From assembly GCF_021532375.1 (NCBI RefSeq), contig NZ_JAKGAP010000008.1:62001-126000 (forward strand): a stretch of DNA of 64,000 nt, read 5' to 3'. Positions 52,510 to 62,702 of this stretch are shown piece after piece. Position 1 is the first letter of the stretch; each line of letters begins with the position of its first letter. Source of the DNA: Paenibacillus alkaliterrae. GTDB lineage: Bacteria; Bacillota; Bacilli; Paenibacillales; Paenibacillaceae. Below the pieces are notes generated by a model. That model was not told the origin of the DNA. It saw only the letters and a list, made by a program, of their open reading frames with translations, and made no database searches. The position numbers and the translations under genes are program-made.

Positions 52510-55500
52510 ATGAAAGAACTTATTTTGGGATTGCCGCCGAAGCAGGGGCTTTATGATCCGCAATTCGAGAAAGACGCATGCGGCATGGGCTTCGTGGCCA
52601 ATATCAAGGGAATCAAGTCGCATAAGGTCATCCGCCAAGCGCTGATGCTGCTGGAGAACATGGAGCATCGCGGCGGACAAGGCAGCGAACCGAATACGGG
52701 AGACGGAGCGGGCATTTTGCTTCAAATTCCACATGCGTTTTTTGCTGCCGAATTAAAGAAACAAGAGATCGCGCTTCCGCAGGAAGGCCGTTATGCCGTT
52801 GGTATGATCTTTATGCCGCAGGACGAGGCTGCCCGCAGCGCAATTGAGCGTGAAGTGGAGACGATCGTGCAGGAAGAGAACCAGACCGTGATCGGATGGC
52901 GGACCGTTCCGACGGACGATAAGAAGCTTGGTGAATCGGCGTTAGCCGTTAAGCCTTTTGTACGCCAGCTGTTTATCGGCCAGAACGGCAGCTTGAAGGA
53001 CAACATGGCGTTTGAACGCAAATTATATGTTATTCGTAAGCGCGCAGAGCTTGCGATTCGTTATGCCGGCAAAGAAGGCGGCAATATGTTCTATTTTTCC
53101 AGTCTTTCATCGAGAAAGATCGTATACAAAGGGATGCTTACTACCGAGCAGGTCCGTTCGTTCTACACCGAGCTTAATGATGAGTCGGTCGTATCGGCGA
53201 TGGCGCTTGTGCATTCCCGTTTCAGTACGAACACTTTCCCCAGCTGGGAGCGGGCGCATCCTTTCCACTATATGATCCACAACGGCGAAATTAACACGCT
53301 TCGCGGTAATGTGAACTGGATGCATGCCCGTCAGACGCTGTTCGCAACGGAATTGTTCGGCGATGATCTGGAGAAGATCAAACCGGTCATTAACCCGGAC
53401 GGCTCCGATACGGCGATGTTCGATAACACGCTGGAGTTTTTGTTCCTGTCTGGCCGTTCGATGGCGCATGCCGCAATGATGATGGTGCCGGAGCCTTGGT
53501 CCAATCACGAAAGCATGAGCGACGAGCGCAAAGCGTTCTATGAATACCACAGCACATTGATGGAGCCATGGGACGGACCCGCAGCGCTGGGCTTTACGGA
53601 CGGCGTGAAAATCGGCGCCGTGCTTGACCGTAACGGCCTTCGTCCGGCTCGCTACTATGTAACGAAGGACGATCATATCATTCTGGGCTCCGAAGCTGGT
53701 ACGGTAGAGCTTCCTCCGGAAGATATTCTGTACAAGGACCGTCTGCGTCCGGGCCGGATGTTGCTTGTCGATACGGAGAAAGGCCGCATCATTTCGGATG
53801 AAGAAGTGAAGGCGGAAATCGAGACGGAGCATCCTTACCGCGAGTGGCTTAACGAGCATCTCGTAGATCTGGAGGAGCTGCCGGAAGCGCCGGAATTGCC
53901 GGAGCCGGATCATGCTACCGTCCAAAAGAGACAGCAAGCATTCGGTTACACGTTCGAGGACATTCGCAAGGTGATTGAACCTATGGCAGGCAGCGGCGCC
54001 GAGCCGATCGCTTCCATGGGCTACGACGCGCCGCTGGCCGTATTGTCGGAGCGCCCGCAGCGCCTTTATAACTATTTCAAGCAATTGTTCGCCCAAGTAA
54101 CGAATCCTCCAATTGATGCGATTCGCGAAGAAATTATTACGGCTACAGGCACGACGATCGGTCCGGAGCGTAACCTGCTGAACCCTGAACCGGAAAGCTG
54201 CCGTCATATTAAATTAGATACGCCCATTTTATCCAACGAGCAATTCGCTAAGCTTCGTCATGTGCGCCGCCCTGGATTCCGTTCGATTACGCTTCCGATA
54301 TTTTTCACGGCAAGCGAAGGCGAAGCGGGCTTGCGCGCAGCGATTAAACAAATGTGCGAAGCGGCTGACCGCGTGATCGCGAAGGGACACAACCTTCTCA
54401 TTCTGTCTGACCGCGGCGTCGATAAGGATAATGCTGCGATTCCGGCTTTGCTGGCTGTATCCGCACTTCATCATCACCTTATTCGCCAAGGTACGCGGAC
54501 AAAGGTTGCTTTGCTGCTTGAATCGGGCGAGCCGCGCGAGGTTCATCACTTCGCTCTGCTGCTCGGCTACGGCGTGAGCGCAGTAAACCCGTATTTGGCT
54601 TTCGAGTCGCTTGACGATATGATTCGTCAAGGCATGCTGCGCGGCGTATCGCATGACAAAGCAGTCAAGAACTTTATTAAAGCGGCCACAAAAGGCGTTA
54701 TTAAAATATTGTCAAAAATGGGTATTTCGACGATTCAATCCTACCGGGGCGCGCAAATTTTTGAAGCGCTTGGCTTGAAAGAGGACGTTATCAACGAGTA
54801 CTTTACTTGGACACCGTCCCGGATTGGCGGCATCGGACTCGATGTCATCGCAGAAGAGACGCTGAAGCACCACACCCGCGCATTTGCAGAGCAAGAGGGC
54901 GGCGAGAAGGAGCTGGACTCCGGCGGTGATTATCAATGGCGCAAAGACGGCGAAGATCACTTGTTTACGCCGCAGACCATTCATACTCTGCAAATGGCTT
55001 CCCGCGGAAATGACTACAAGCTGTACAAGAAATTCTCGACGCTCGTTCAGGGCGAAGACAAGAAGCATTTGACACTGCGTTCCTTGCTGCAATTTAAGGA
55101 AGGACGTACATCGGTACCGCTTGATGAGGTTGAATCGGTGGAATCGATCGTCAAACGGTTCAAAACCGGCGCGATGTCGTTTGGTTCCATTAGTAAAGAG
55201 GCGCATGAGAGTCTGGCTATTGCGATGAACCGTCTAGGCGGCAAATCGAATACAGGCGAGGGCGGGGAAGACCCGGCGCGTTTCATTCCTGATGCGAACG
55301 GGGATTCCAGACGCAGCGCAATCAAGCAGGTTGCTTCCGGTCGTTTCGGCGTAACGAGCAACTACCTAGTAAATGCAGATGAAATTCAAATCAAAATGGC
55401 CCAAGGCGCCAAGCCTGGCGAAGGCGGTCAATTGCCTGGCCTTAAAGTATATCCATGGGTTGCAGAGGTTCGCGGCTCGACGCCGGGCGTAGGTCTCATC

Positions 55501-57114
55501 TCGCCGCCTCCGCATCATGATATTTATTCGATCGAGGATTTGGCTGAGCTTGTTCACGATCTGAAGAACGCAAATCCGCGCGCCCGCATCAACGTTAAAC
55601 TCGTATCCGGTGTCGGCGTTGGAACCATTGCGACTGGCGTTGCCAAAGGCCGCGCAGACGTTATTATGGTGAGCGGCTATGACGGCGGAACAGGCGCTTC
55701 GCCAATGGGCTCGATTCGTCATGCTGGTCTTCCGTGGGAGCTTGGTCTTGCTGAAACGCACCAAACGCTCATGCTGAACAACTTGCGTGACCGCGTCGTG
55801 CTTGAGACAGACGGCAAAATGATGAATGGCCGCGATGTAGCGATTGCCGTACTGCTTGGAGCCGAAGAATATGGCTTCTCGACTGCTCCGCTCATCGTTC
55901 TAGGCTGCATCATGATGCGCGTTTGTCAGCTTGATACTTGTCCGGTTGGCGTAGCGACTCAAAATCCGGAGCTTCGCAAGAAGTTCATGGGCGATCCAAG
56001 CCATGTTGTAAACTACCTGCGCTTTATCGCGGAAGAACTGCGCGAGATTATGGCAGAGCTTGGCTTCCGTACAATCCAAGAAATGGTTGGACGCGTCGAT
56101 ATTCTTGAGACAAAGCAATTGCGCGAGCATTACAAAGCGAAAGGCATTGATCTTTCCGGCTTGCTCTATGAAGCCGATTTGCCGAAGGATGCCGTACGCT
56201 ACAACATCCAGGAGCAAAATCACGGCCTTGAGCTATCGCTTGACATGCAGCAGCTTGTGCCTCTTGCACAGCCTGCGCTGGAGAGCGGAGAACGCGTACG
56301 CGGTACGTTCCCGATTTTGAACACGAACCGTGTTGTCGGAACGATTCTCGGCAGCGAGGTTACCCGTCGTTACGGAGCAGCCGGTTTGCCTGAGGATACG
56401 ATCTCGTACCACTTCGTTGGAACGGCTGGCCAAAGCTTTGGAGCATTCGTACCGAAGGGCATTACGCTTTCCATTGAAGGCGACTCGAATGATTACGTTG
56501 GTAAAGGATTGTCCGGCGGTAAAATTATAGTGGCACCTTCACCGAAAGCGACCTTCCTTGCCGAAGATAACGTTATTATCGGCAACACGGCGCTTTACGG
56601 CGCAACAAGCGGTCAGGCTTATATCCGCGGTGTGGCAGGCGAGCGTTTCGCCGTTCGTAATAGCGGTGTCAGCGTTGTTGTAGAAGGCGTAGGCGACCAT
56701 GGGTGCGAATATATGACTGGCGGACGTGTTGCGATTCTCGGAAGTACGGGTCGTAACTTTGCAGCAGGTATGTCAGGCGGTGTAGCCTACATCTATGATG
56801 AAAAAGGCGACTTCTATAACCATTGCAACCTGGAAATGGTACTGCTGGAGCGTCTGGAGGATACTGCGGATATGGCAGAGCTTCGCGGCATGATCGAATC
56901 GCATGTTCAATATACGGAGAGTGCGGTAGGTACTCGCTTATTGAATGATTGGGATGCTTCGCTCGCGAAATTCGTTAAGGTTATTCCAAAGGACTACAAG
57001 CGTATGCTTGAGCAAATTCGTAAAGTTGAAGACACGGGCTTGAAGGGCGATGAAGCATTGCTCGCGGCCTTCGAAGCTAACAAGAGAGAGCTTGCTCGCG
57101 CAGGCGGCAAATAA
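52510..57114 (+). CDS. gltB: Glutamate synthase large subunit
   Basis: 1534 residues. Makes glutamate from glutamine and 2-oxoglutarate. A 23-residue propeptide is followed by Cys24 (DACGMGF), the N-terminal nucleophile of the class II amidotransferase domain (24 to about 430), then the central domain, the FMN-binding synthase domain with the [3Fe-4S] cysteines C-x5-C-x4-C (near 1133, [13 protein letters not shown]), and the C-terminal GXGXG beta-helix (about 1270-1500). ATG 52510 is chosen because the conserved propeptide starts there; an open frame reaches 52432. AGAAAGG lies upstream. The small subunit gene does not follow; a terminator closes the unit, so gltD must be elsewhere. Confidence 0.97.
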   Translation: MKELILGLPPKQGLYDPQFEKDACGMGFVANIKGIKSHKVIRQALMLLENMEHRGGQGSEPNTGDGAGILLQIPHAFFAAELKKQEIALPQEGRYAVGMIFMPQDEAARSAIEREVETIVQEENQTVIGWRTVPTDDKKLGESALAVKPFVRQLFIGQNGSLKDNMAFERKLYVIRKRAELAIRYAGKEGGNMFYFSSLSSRKIVYKGMLTTEQVRSFYTELNDESVVSAMALVHSRFSTNTFPSWERAHPFHYMIHNGEINTLRGNVNWMHARQTLFATELFGDDLEKIKPVINPDGSDTAMFDNTLEFLFLSGRSMAHAAMMMVPEPWSNHESMSDERKAFYEYHSTLMEPWDGPAALGFTDGVKIGAVLDRNGLRPARYYVTKDDHIILGSEAGTVELPPEDILYKDRLRPGRMLLVDTEKGRIISDEEVKAEIETEHPYREWLNEHLVDLEELPEAPELPEPDHATVQKRQQAFGYTFEDIRKVIEPMAGSGAEPIASMGYDAPLAVLSERPQRLYNYFKQLFAQVTNPPIDAIREEIITATGTTIGPERNLLNPEPESCRHIKLDTPILSNEQFAKLRHVRRPGFRSITLPIFFTASEGEAGLRAAIKQMCEAADRVIAKGHNLLILSDRGVDKDNAAIPALLAVSALHHHLIRQGTRTKVALLLESGEPREVHHFALLLGYGVSAVNPYLAFESLDDMIRQGMLRGVSHDKAVKNFIKAATKGVIKILSKMGISTIQSYRGAQIFEALGLKEDVINEYFTWTPSRIGGIGLDVIAEETLKHHTRAFAEQEGGEKELDSGGDYQWRKDGEDHLFTPQTIHTLQMASRGNDYKLYKKFSTLVQGEDKKHLTLRSLLQFKEGRTSVPLDEVESVESIVKRFKTGAMSFGSISKEAHESLAIAMNRLGGKSNTGEGGEDPARFIPDANGDSRRSAIKQVASGRFGVTSNYLVNADEIQIKMAQGAKPGEGGQLPGLKVYPWVAEVRGSTPGVGLISPPPHHDIYSIEDLAELVHDLKNANPRARINVKLVSGVGVGTIATGVAKGRADVIMVSGYDGGTGASPMGSIRHAGLPWELGLAETHQTLMLNNLRDRVVLETDGKMMNGRDVAIAVLLGAEEYGFSTAPLIVLGCIMMRVCQLDTCPVGVATQNPELRKKFMGDPSHVVNYLRFIAEELREIMAELGFRTIQEMVGRVDILETKQLREHYKAKGIDLSGLLYEADLPKDAVRYNIQEQNHGLELSLDMQQLVPLAQPALESGERVRGTFPILNTNRVVGTILGSEVTRRYGAAGLPEDTISYHFVGTAGQSFGAFVPKGITLSIEGDSNDYVGKGLSGGKIIVAPSPKATFLAEDNVIIGNTALYGATSGQAYIRGVAGERFAVRNSGVSVVVEGVGDHGCEYMTGGRVAILGSTGRNFAAGMSGGVAYIYDEKGDFYNHCNLEMVLLERLEDTADMAELRGMIESHVQYTESAVGTRLLNDWDASLAKFVKVIPKDYKRMLEQIRKVEDTGLKGDEALLAAFEANKRELARAGGK

Positions 57115-57148
57115 CGATAAACGATGCTCCAAGCAGACGGGCATGAAT

Positions 57149-57205
57149 AAAGGGACTGTCATCGAAGTGGATTTCATACTTCGGATGACAGTCCCTTTTA
57201 TTTTT
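57149..57205 (+). terminator. Intrinsic terminator of gltB
   Basis: AAAGGGACTGTCATC-GAAGT pairs with ACTTC-GATGACAGTCCCTTT (20 bp with one bulged G), followed by TTATTTTT. Confidence 0.93.
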
Positions 57206-57243
57206 CGACAAAATCTTTCTAAATTAGAAAAAAGACGCACTCA

Positions 57244-57417
57244 TTAACCGACAAACTCCATCTGCAGGCTCGGGTATAATGATGTTATTATATCTAGTAG
57301 TCGATAGTGACCTGGAATAAATCCGCGAACATCGATAACGTTTCGGTATCTGGCTCTCTGCAATTGCGTCCACCTCCGCTTCTCCCTCAAACCAGCAATT
57401 CTGTTGCCGATGCTCAT
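57244..57417 (-). pseudogene. Relic of an XRE-family helix-turn-helix regulator
   Basis: A 57-codon frame starts at ATG 57417 behind a perfect AGGAGG (6-base spacing). It opens with MSIGNRIAGLREKRRWTQ, the typical start of an XRE repressor. Immediately after, the +1 frame reads EPDTETLSMFADLFQVTIDY, the typical end of the same domain, and the original frame then resumes with LLDIITSL. So the middle, including the recognition helix, is deleted (roughly 25-30 codons) and there are two frame changes. Too short to function as a repressor. Confidence 0.72.
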
Positions 57418-57491
57418 TGAACTCCTCCTGTCTTCGACCGCTCACTACTCATATATTAATACGAACTTCCAGTACGATGGAGGAATGAAGC

Positions 57492-57941
57492 ATGGCGACG
57501 AATCCGATGGACGATCCGCGCAATCACATCAGGCTTCGCTTCATAGAAGGCGTAAAGGCAGAGCTTAGACTGGTAAGCATGGATGGTGAGCCCTTAACGA
57601 GCTCGACGTCTACCGTACTGCTGCTAAATATGAGTCAAAACGGGCTTTGTTTCTTGTCTGGACTGCAGCTTCCCGTTCAGCGCAATTACCGCGTCCAATT
57701 TCGAATGAAGCTTTCGAGAACACAGATCATCGTGCGCGGGCGCATCGTTTGGTGCTCAAAAAATGATAATCAATTTGTGCATGGCGTGTTGTTCGAATGT
57801 TCGGATACGCTCCGTTCTTTGATCATTGGCGCGATGAATGAGGAATTGCTGGGAAGACAGCCGCAGCAGCAGAAAATTCATAATCTATACAGCCGATTAT
57901 TACATAAGAGCAAAGTGACATTCGAAGGTTATCGATTCTGA
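57492..57941 (+). CDS. PilZ domain protein, probable c-di-GMP receptor
   Basis: 149 residues. It has both parts of the c-di-GMP-binding signature: RxxxR (Arg10-Arg14, RNHIR) and N46-M-S48-Q-N-G51 for [D/N]xSxxG, followed by beta strands including VRGRIVWCSK and HGVLFECSD. No other domain is fused; the C-terminal 30 residues are charged and helical. GGAGG precedes the ATG. It likely acts as a stand-alone c-di-GMP effector in the cytosol; the partner is unknown. Confidence 0.82.
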   Translation: MATNPMDDPRNHIRLRFIEGVKAELRLVSMDGEPLTSSTSTVLLLNMSQNGLCFLSGLQLPVQRNYRVQFRMKLSRTQIIVRGRIVWCSKNDNQFVHGVLFECSDTLRSLIIGAMNEELLGRQPQQQKIHNLYSRLLHKSKVTFEGYRF

Positions 57942-57985
57942 AGTTTGGGCATATCATTACGAAGAGAGAGGGAGCGATCTATCGG

Positions 57986-58243
57986 ATGATGCGTTTCAAG
58001 GACTGTTTTTATTGTGTTAGTTGCGGAGAGATGGTTGCCAATCCCGAAGCGGATATTGTGTTTCGGACAGGATTTTTCCAGGTGGTACATCCAATGGGCT
58101 ATTGCTTAGCGTGCAGCATAGAGGAAGAGAAGCATCATTCGAGCGCTAAATCGCCAGGTAAGACCAGTAACTACGACTTAAAAATGTTCCTGCGCGCAGA
58201 TGCGAAAGTTGCCGAGCATAATGTTCATCCTTATTCTTATTAA
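57986..58243 (+). CDS. Small CxxC zinc-ribbon-like protein, unknown function
   Basis: 85 residues (84 if the second ATG is used). Two cysteine pairs, CVSC (10-13, with Cys7 just before) and CLAC (about 40-43), can form one zinc site. The C-terminal half is charged, without membrane segments. It follows the PilZ gene by 44 bases in the same direction and shares its terminator, so the two are probably cotranscribed. I do not recognise the family. Confidence 0.7.
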   Translation: MMRFKDCFYCVSCGEMVANPEADIVFRTGFFQVVHPMGYCLACSIEEEKHHSSAKSPGKTSNYDLKMFLRADAKVAEHNVHPYSY

Positions 58244-58264
58244 TCGTATGATTACCGTAGGAAG

Positions 58265-58309
58265 CCCCTGCTCAACGCAGCTTACAGCTGTAGAGCAGGG
58301 GTGTTTTTT
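58265..58309 (+). terminator. Intrinsic terminator of the PilZ unit
   Basis: CCCCTGCTC pairs with GAGCAGGGG, inner CAGCT/AGCTG, then six T. Confidence 0.9.
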
Positions 58310-58380
58310 ATCAACTACCAATTGTTTCCTTAATCGGATATAATAAATGAGATTTGGAGTTATGGAGGAGGACCATAGAG

Positions 58381-59301
58381 ATGGAGAAACCCATTGTTAG
58401 ATTGCAAAATGTAACGAAACGAATTGGCAGACGCACGATAATCGATAAGCTGACGCTGGATTTGCCGCTTGGAGAAGTATTTGGGTTCCTCGGTCCGAAC
58501 GGTGCGGGCAAAACTACTACGATTAGGATGATGGTTGGTTTAATGTCATTGACGGAAGGCGAAATTTTCATTAACGGACATAGCATAACGAAGGACTACG
58601 AGAAGGCGATCCGTCATGTTGGAGCGATTGTAGAAAATCCTGAAATGTACAAATACTTAAGCGGTTATGATAACTTAATTCATTATGCAAGAATGATTCC
58701 GGGAATAACGGAGCACCGGGTTCATGAGGTAGTGAAGCTGGTAGGGCTTGAGGGGCGTATTCGCGATAAAGTGAAAACCTATTCTCTTGGTATGCGCCAG
58801 CGGTTAGGAGTGGCGCAGGCTATTCTACATAAACCTCAGCTTCTCATTCTGGATGAACCTACGAACGGTCTTGACCCCGCAGGCATTCGCGAGCTTCGCG
58901 ATTATTTACGCAAGCTGTCCAAAGACGAGGGAATTGCCGTATTCGTATCCAGCCATTTGCTCTCCGAGATGGAACTGATGTGCGACCGCGTCGCGATCAT
59001 ACAGAACGGTAGGCTAATCGATGTAAGAACCATCGGGGGATCGGAAACGGCAGCCGTGGCAGCCCGCGTATTTATCGAGGTTGATCGTCCGCAAGGAGCG
59101 ATCGAGGCTCTGCTCGCAACAGGCCGTTCTTCGATTTTTGAGGGTGAGCAGGCCATAGCGGTAGAGGCAGACCGTGATGAAACGGCGGCTATAAATGCAG
59201 TCCTCGTTGCAGCTGGCATCAAGGTATACGGCATTCGTGCACATGTGAAGTCTCTTGAGGATCAGTTTTTGGAAGTGACGGGAGGGGAACGCATTGGGTG
59301 A
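58381..59301 (+). CDS. ABC transporter ATP-binding protein, BcrA type
   Basis: 306 residues. Walker A GPNGAGKTT (38-46), signature YSLGMRQRL, Walker B LILDEPTNGLDP, then a C-terminal extension (about 220-306) typical of bacitracin/lantibiotic-export ATPases. ATG 58381 follows GGAGGAGG; an upstream in-frame ATG at 58354 precedes that site and is rejected. It overlaps the permease gene by 8 bases. A two-component-controlled peptide-antibiotic resistance role is common in the family, but no kinase/regulator pair is next to it. Confidence 0.9.
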   Translation: MEKPIVRLQNVTKRIGRRTIIDKLTLDLPLGEVFGFLGPNGAGKTTTIRMMVGLMSLTEGEIFINGHSITKDYEKAIRHVGAIVENPEMYKYLSGYDNLIHYARMIPGITEHRVHEVVKLVGLEGRIRDKVKTYSLGMRQRLGVAQAILHKPQLLILDEPTNGLDPAGIRELRDYLRKLSKDEGIAVFVSSHLLSEMELMCDRVAIIQNGRLIDVRTIGGSETAAVAARVFIEVDRPQGAIEALLATGRSSIFEGEQAIAVEADRDETAAINAVLVAAGIKVYGIRAHVKSLEDQFLEVTGGERIG

Positions 59302-60085
59302 TTTTTTACAGCTGGTCAAAAATGAAAATATGAAAATTTATCGCCGTCCCCGGACATGGGTAATGACGGGCATTCTGATCGGACTGGTGCTTGCTATCTC
59401 GATCATGTGGTTAACGTTCGGCGGAAGAGATGCTTCGATGTGGGACGTTGCTTTTATCGAGGCTTCTGTGTTATTTCTGCTTGTTACTATATTTACGGTT
59501 GTGATAGCTGCCGGCGGCGTAGCGGAGGAGTTTACGTCCGGTACGATTAAACTCTTGCTTATCCGTCCCTGGTCGCGTTCAAAGATATTATTGTCCAAAT
59601 ACGTTGCGATTATGATGTTCGCTATCCTGCTTGCCGTACTTCTATTCGCAAGCACGATCTTTGTCAACTGGGTCGCTTTTGGGATCAATGCTGATCCCGA
59701 AGTGGTACCGAATACAATTCCGAACGGCGATTCGCCCGTATCCTACTTGATGCAGTATTACGCGCTGACGCTAGTTTCCCTAGTCGTTACGGTAACGCTG
59801 GCCTTCATGTTGTCGACTGTATTCCGGAGCGGCGGTCTAGCGATAGGGATGTCGTTGTTTTTGCTGTTAGGAGTTAACAGCTTTATTTTGCTTATTGCCA
59901 TGCTTGACTACAAATGGATTGATTATTTATTGTTCATCCACTTGAACTTGACGCAATATTTGGATGGAAATCCGATGCGTGAAGGCATGACATTAGGATT
60001 CTCACTGGGCGTGCTTGGCGTATACTATATCTTGTTTATTGCATTGACCTGGTACATATTCAATAAGCGGGATGTTGCATCCTAA
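59294..60085 (+). CDS. ABC-2 type permease, BcrB-like
   Basis: 263 residues with six predicted membrane segments and the family element GGVAEEFTSGTIKLLLIRPWSR split across 74-94. Start is TTG 59294 with GGAGGGG upstream and overlap with the ATPase gene. Forms the membrane channel of the preceding ATPase, probably exporting a peptide antibiotic or lipid-like compound. Confidence 0.88.
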   Translation: MGDFLQLVKNENMKIYRRPRTWVMTGILIGLVLAISIMWLTFGGRDASMWDVAFIEASVLFLLVTIFTVVIAAGGVAEEFTSGTIKLLLIRPWSRSKILLSKYVAIMMFAILLAVLLFASTIFVNWVAFGINADPEVVPNTIPNGDSPVSYLMQYYALTLVSLVVTVTLAFMLSTVFRSGGLAIGMSLFLLLGVNSFILLIAMLDYKWIDYLLFIHLNLTQYLDGNPMREGMTLGFSLGVLGVYYILFIALTWYIFNKRDVAS

Positions 60086-60104
60086 CGATCATATACATGA
60101 AAAT

Positions 60105-60162
60105 AAGCTGTTCCCTGCCGCTCTTCATTTTAATTAGTGAGCGTGCATGGAACGGCTTTTTT
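60105..60162 (+). terminator. Intrinsic terminator of the ABC pair
   Basis: AAGCTGTTCC pairs with GGAACGGCTT (one G-U), inner CGCTC/GAGCG, then TTTTTT-A. Confidence 0.75.
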
Positions 60163-60266
60163 ATTCGCCTTGCCCAGATTTAGCGACCGTATACGATATG
60201 GAATTTGGCTCACACTAAAGAAACCTGCCGGCGGCTCCAATCGTCAGGGATACGAGGTGAATGGAC

Positions 60267-61697
60267 ATGTGTACATGGCTTATATGGCTGGCGGCTGGAC
60301 TTCTTATTTATATTACCCAATTAGCGGGCATTCTGCTGCTGGAGCATCGCCGCCCCGCACAAATGACGGCGTGGCTTTTTATTTCCTTTCTCTTCCCGAT
60401 TATTGGGTTTATGGCGTATATCATGCTCGGAAGGAAGTTCACGAGAAGCCGGAGACTCGATTCATATAAGCTGGAGACCATGGAGTTTGCTTGTCAAATG
60501 TCAGAAACCGTGGATGCCGTACAGGATGTCGGCAATAAGCAGCTCGAGCAGCAGGAGAGGCTGTTTGCGATGCTTACGGGACTCGCGCCCTTCCCTATAA
60601 CAAGCAGGAATAAAACGACGGTACTCACTAATGGACAATCGACCTTTGATTCCATATTGGAGCAACTGGAGAAGGCACGCCACCATATTCATATGGATTA
60701 TTATACGATTCGGGATGACCATATAGGCAGGCGGTTCTTGAAGGTGCTTGTGCGCAAAGCGAAAGAGGGCGCTCAGGTTCGGGTTTTGTATGATGGAATT
60801 GGCAGCCTTCATATCAGCGACTCCTATATTTGTGAGCTGCGTGCGGCCGGCGTGGAGACGTGTTGCTTCCTGTCTCCGCGGATCGCGTTTTACGACAGGA
60901 AGCTGAACTACCGGAATCATCGTAAAATCGTCGTGGTGGATGGGATTGTAGGCTTCGTCGGGGGAATTAACATTGGAGACGAGTACTTGGGAAAGGAACC
61001 CAGGCTTGGCTTTTGGCGGGATACGCATATGCGTCTTGAGGGTGACTCGGTTTATTTTTTACAGGAGCTCTTTTTGAAGGATTGGGCCTTCGCGGCTAAA
61101 GAAAAGCTGGATGAGCATATGTATATGCCCAAGCATCGATGCGAGGGGGCCGAGCGTGTTCAGATGGTATCTAGCAAGCCTGGACATAATGATCAGACAA
61201 TCAAGGAAATCATGTTCGCGGCAATGACGGCGGCCAAATCCCGTATTTACTTGACGACTCCCTATTTCATTCCGGACCCCAGTCTGCTGATGGTGCTGAG
61301 AACGGCGGCGCTTAGCGGAGTTGACGTCAAGCTGATTATTCCCGGCATAGCCGATTCCAAGCTCGTGCTGCTCGCTTCCTTATCCTATATACAGGATATG
61401 CTGGACGCGGGGGTGCGGGTGTATCGTTATGAGAAGGGGTTTGTTCACGCTAAGGTCATGATCGTCGATCAAATGCTGGCAACTGTCGGAACCGCAAACG
61501 TCGACATGCGCAGTTTGTACAGCAACTTCGAAATTAATGCGGTTCTCTTCGATGAAGGAACCATTAAAAGGCTGGAGAACGATTTTATCGAGGATCTCCA
61601 TCATTGCCGGGAGCTGGATTTGCAACAGTTCAAGGACAGGCCATGGCGGCAAAAGGCGGCGGAATCCATCCTCCATATGTTATCACCGCTGCTATGA
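60267..61697 (+). CDS. cls: Cardiolipin synthase
   Basis: 476 residues. Two N-terminal membrane helices, then two phospholipase-D HKD motifs: HRKIVVVD (about 218) and HAKVMIVD (about 394). Joins two phosphatidylglycerol molecules to cardiolipin at the membrane. ATG 60261 lies only 3 bases from the GAGG site, ATG 60267 lies 9 bases away and is preferred. Preceded by a terminator, so it has its own promoter. Confidence 0.93.
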   Translation: MCTWLIWLAAGLLIYITQLAGILLLEHRRPAQMTAWLFISFLFPIIGFMAYIMLGRKFTRSRRLDSYKLETMEFACQMSETVDAVQDVGNKQLEQQERLFAMLTGLAPFPITSRNKTTVLTNGQSTFDSILEQLEKARHHIHMDYYTIRDDHIGRRFLKVLVRKAKEGAQVRVLYDGIGSLHISDSYICELRAAGVETCCFLSPRIAFYDRKLNYRNHRKIVVVDGIVGFVGGINIGDEYLGKEPRLGFWRDTHMRLEGDSVYFLQELFLKDWAFAAKEKLDEHMYMPKHRCEGAERVQMVSSKPGHNDQTIKEIMFAAMTAAKSRIYLTTPYFIPDPSLLMVLRTAALSGVDVKLIIPGIADSKLVLLASLSYIQDMLDAGVRVYRYEKGFVHAKVMIVDQMLATVGTANVDMRSLYSNFEINAVLFDEGTIKRLENDFIEDLHHCRELDLQQFKDRPWRQKAAESILHMLSPLL

Positions 61698-61702
61698 GCC
61701 GT

Positions 61703-61732
61703 GCATGGCGGACAGCTTTTTCGGGCATATTT
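61703..61732 (+). promoter_or_regulatory. Candidate forespore (sigma-G/F) promoter
   Basis: GCATG at 61703-61707 (matches GHATR), 18-base spacer, CATATTT at 61726-61732 (six of seven to CATnnTA). It lies just after cls and 60 bases before a small gene followed by an H-type spore protein, which are expected to be forespore-expressed. Confidence 0.4.
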
Positions 61733-61791
61733 TTCGTGATGGCTAATGACAAGCCGTTTAAGTAAATTTGTTCAAATAGGAGGAGCAACCA

Positions 61792-61974
61792 GTGACCGAT
61801 GCATTAGAGCAAGAAAAGCTGTCCTCGGCAGAGCCGCAGCATGAAGGCCGGGACGATTACTTTATGGACATCGACAGAATGGTGAACGAAGGCTTGGGCG
61901 GCGGCAATGTGACTTTGCAAAACGGCCTTATTGACGAATCGACCACAGACACGATGGAACGCGAATCGAAGTAA
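61792..61974 (+). CDS. Small acidic protein of unknown function, upstream of sspH
   Basis: 60 residues from GTG 61792 behind AGGAGGAG. Acidic, no cysteine, no membrane segment; contains MVNEGLGGGNV (30-40) near its middle. The strong ribosome-binding site and the 16-base distance to sspH argue that it is real and cotranscribed with it. I do not recognise the family; a spore-associated role is inference. Confidence 0.7.
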   Translation: MTDALEQEKLSSAEPQHEGRDDYFMDIDRMVNEGLGGGNVTLQNGLIDESTTDTMERESK

Positions 61975-61990
61975 TAGGAGGAGCAGCAGT

Positions 61991-62176
61991 ATGGATACAG
62001 CTCGCGCGATGCAAATTTATAACTCGGAACAGACCTTTGCCGTTCATCTGGATGAGGACTCGGTATGGATTGAGAATGTAGATGAAACGAACGGCATGGC
62101 GACGGTTACGGTTGGGAACAACCCCGTGAATACGAAAACCGTTTCCTGCGACCGGTTGAGAGAAATCAGCAAGTGA
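61991..62176 (+). CDS. sspH: Small acid-soluble spore protein, H type
   Basis: 61 residues, standard length for SspH. Family features: start MDTARAMQIYNS (RA-x-I region), central VWIENVDETNGMATV (27-41), and end CDRLREI. A minor SASP of the forespore. AGGAGG lies 9 bases before the ATG. Confidence 0.85.
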   Translation: MDTARAMQIYNSEQTFAVHLDEDSVWIENVDETNGMATVTVGNNPVNTKTVSCDRLREISK

Positions 62177-62236
62177 TTTCTTGATGTAGGTAAAGTCTAC
62201 ACGCCGTTTTTCTAGAGATAAGGAATAGGAGATGTC

Positions 62237-62278
62237 AAAAAAGCGGTGAAGCTGAATGGCTGCCTCACCGCTTTTTTT
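62237..62278. terminator. Intrinsic terminator of the sspH unit, bidirectional
   Basis: AAAAAAGCGGTGA pairs with TCACCGCTTTTTTT, inner GC arms. A- and T-tracts on both sides also suit the convergent minus-strand gene at 62317. Confidence 0.9.
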
Positions 62279-62316
62279 CGTTTTTTTCATCGCTTACTGC
62301 TTATATTCTTATGCGA

Positions 62317-62628
62317 TCAACCGCCATACGCGTCACGGAAGGCCGTGCAAAGCTTCACCCGGTCAACCTGCCACAGCTCGGCAATGTCGGCGCTGACGTT
62401 CTCATCCCACCAGTCAGCCTGCACCTTACGGTTGCTCTGGTTCTCGACGATCCAGGTCAGGTTCAGAACCACCTTTTTGAAATAAAGCTCCTCGGCTTGA
62501 TCCATCTTGTCCTTCGATACCCATACCTTCATCCGCTTGACGGTGCGGTAGAGCTCATTGCTGCAGGCTCTGCGTATTTTGCGCGCGGTCGGATAGCCGG
62601 CGGTATGCTTTTGCGCGTTAGCTTTCAT
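62317..62628 (-). CDS. Conserved-looking protein of unknown function
   Basis: 103 residues from ATG 62628, chosen because AGAGGAG is 9-10 bases upstream; the frame stays open for 46 more codons without a site. Basic N-terminal half (KHTAGYPTARKIRRAC), then a Trp-rich acidic half (VQADWWDENVSADIAELW). No membrane segment or known motif. The length of the open frame, the ribosome-binding site and the terminator make it a likely gene; I cannot name a function. Confidence 0.65.
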   Translation of the reverse strand: MKANAQKHTAGYPTARKIRRACSNELYRTVKRMKVWVSKDKMDQAEELYFKKVVLNLTWIVENQSNRKVQADWWDENVSADIAELWQVDRVKLCTAFRDAYGG

Positions 62629-62702
62629 GGGAACCGACTCCTCTCTACCCCATATGTATGCGCCCGGGGCAGAGGAGGTCACTCGATTAGCTCTCATAAC
62701 GA

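Noticed and set aside
53107..54207. Long minus-strand frame of 366 codons inside gltB
   Set aside because: Opposite-strand shadow of gltB; arginine/histidine-rich with no motif or start signal.
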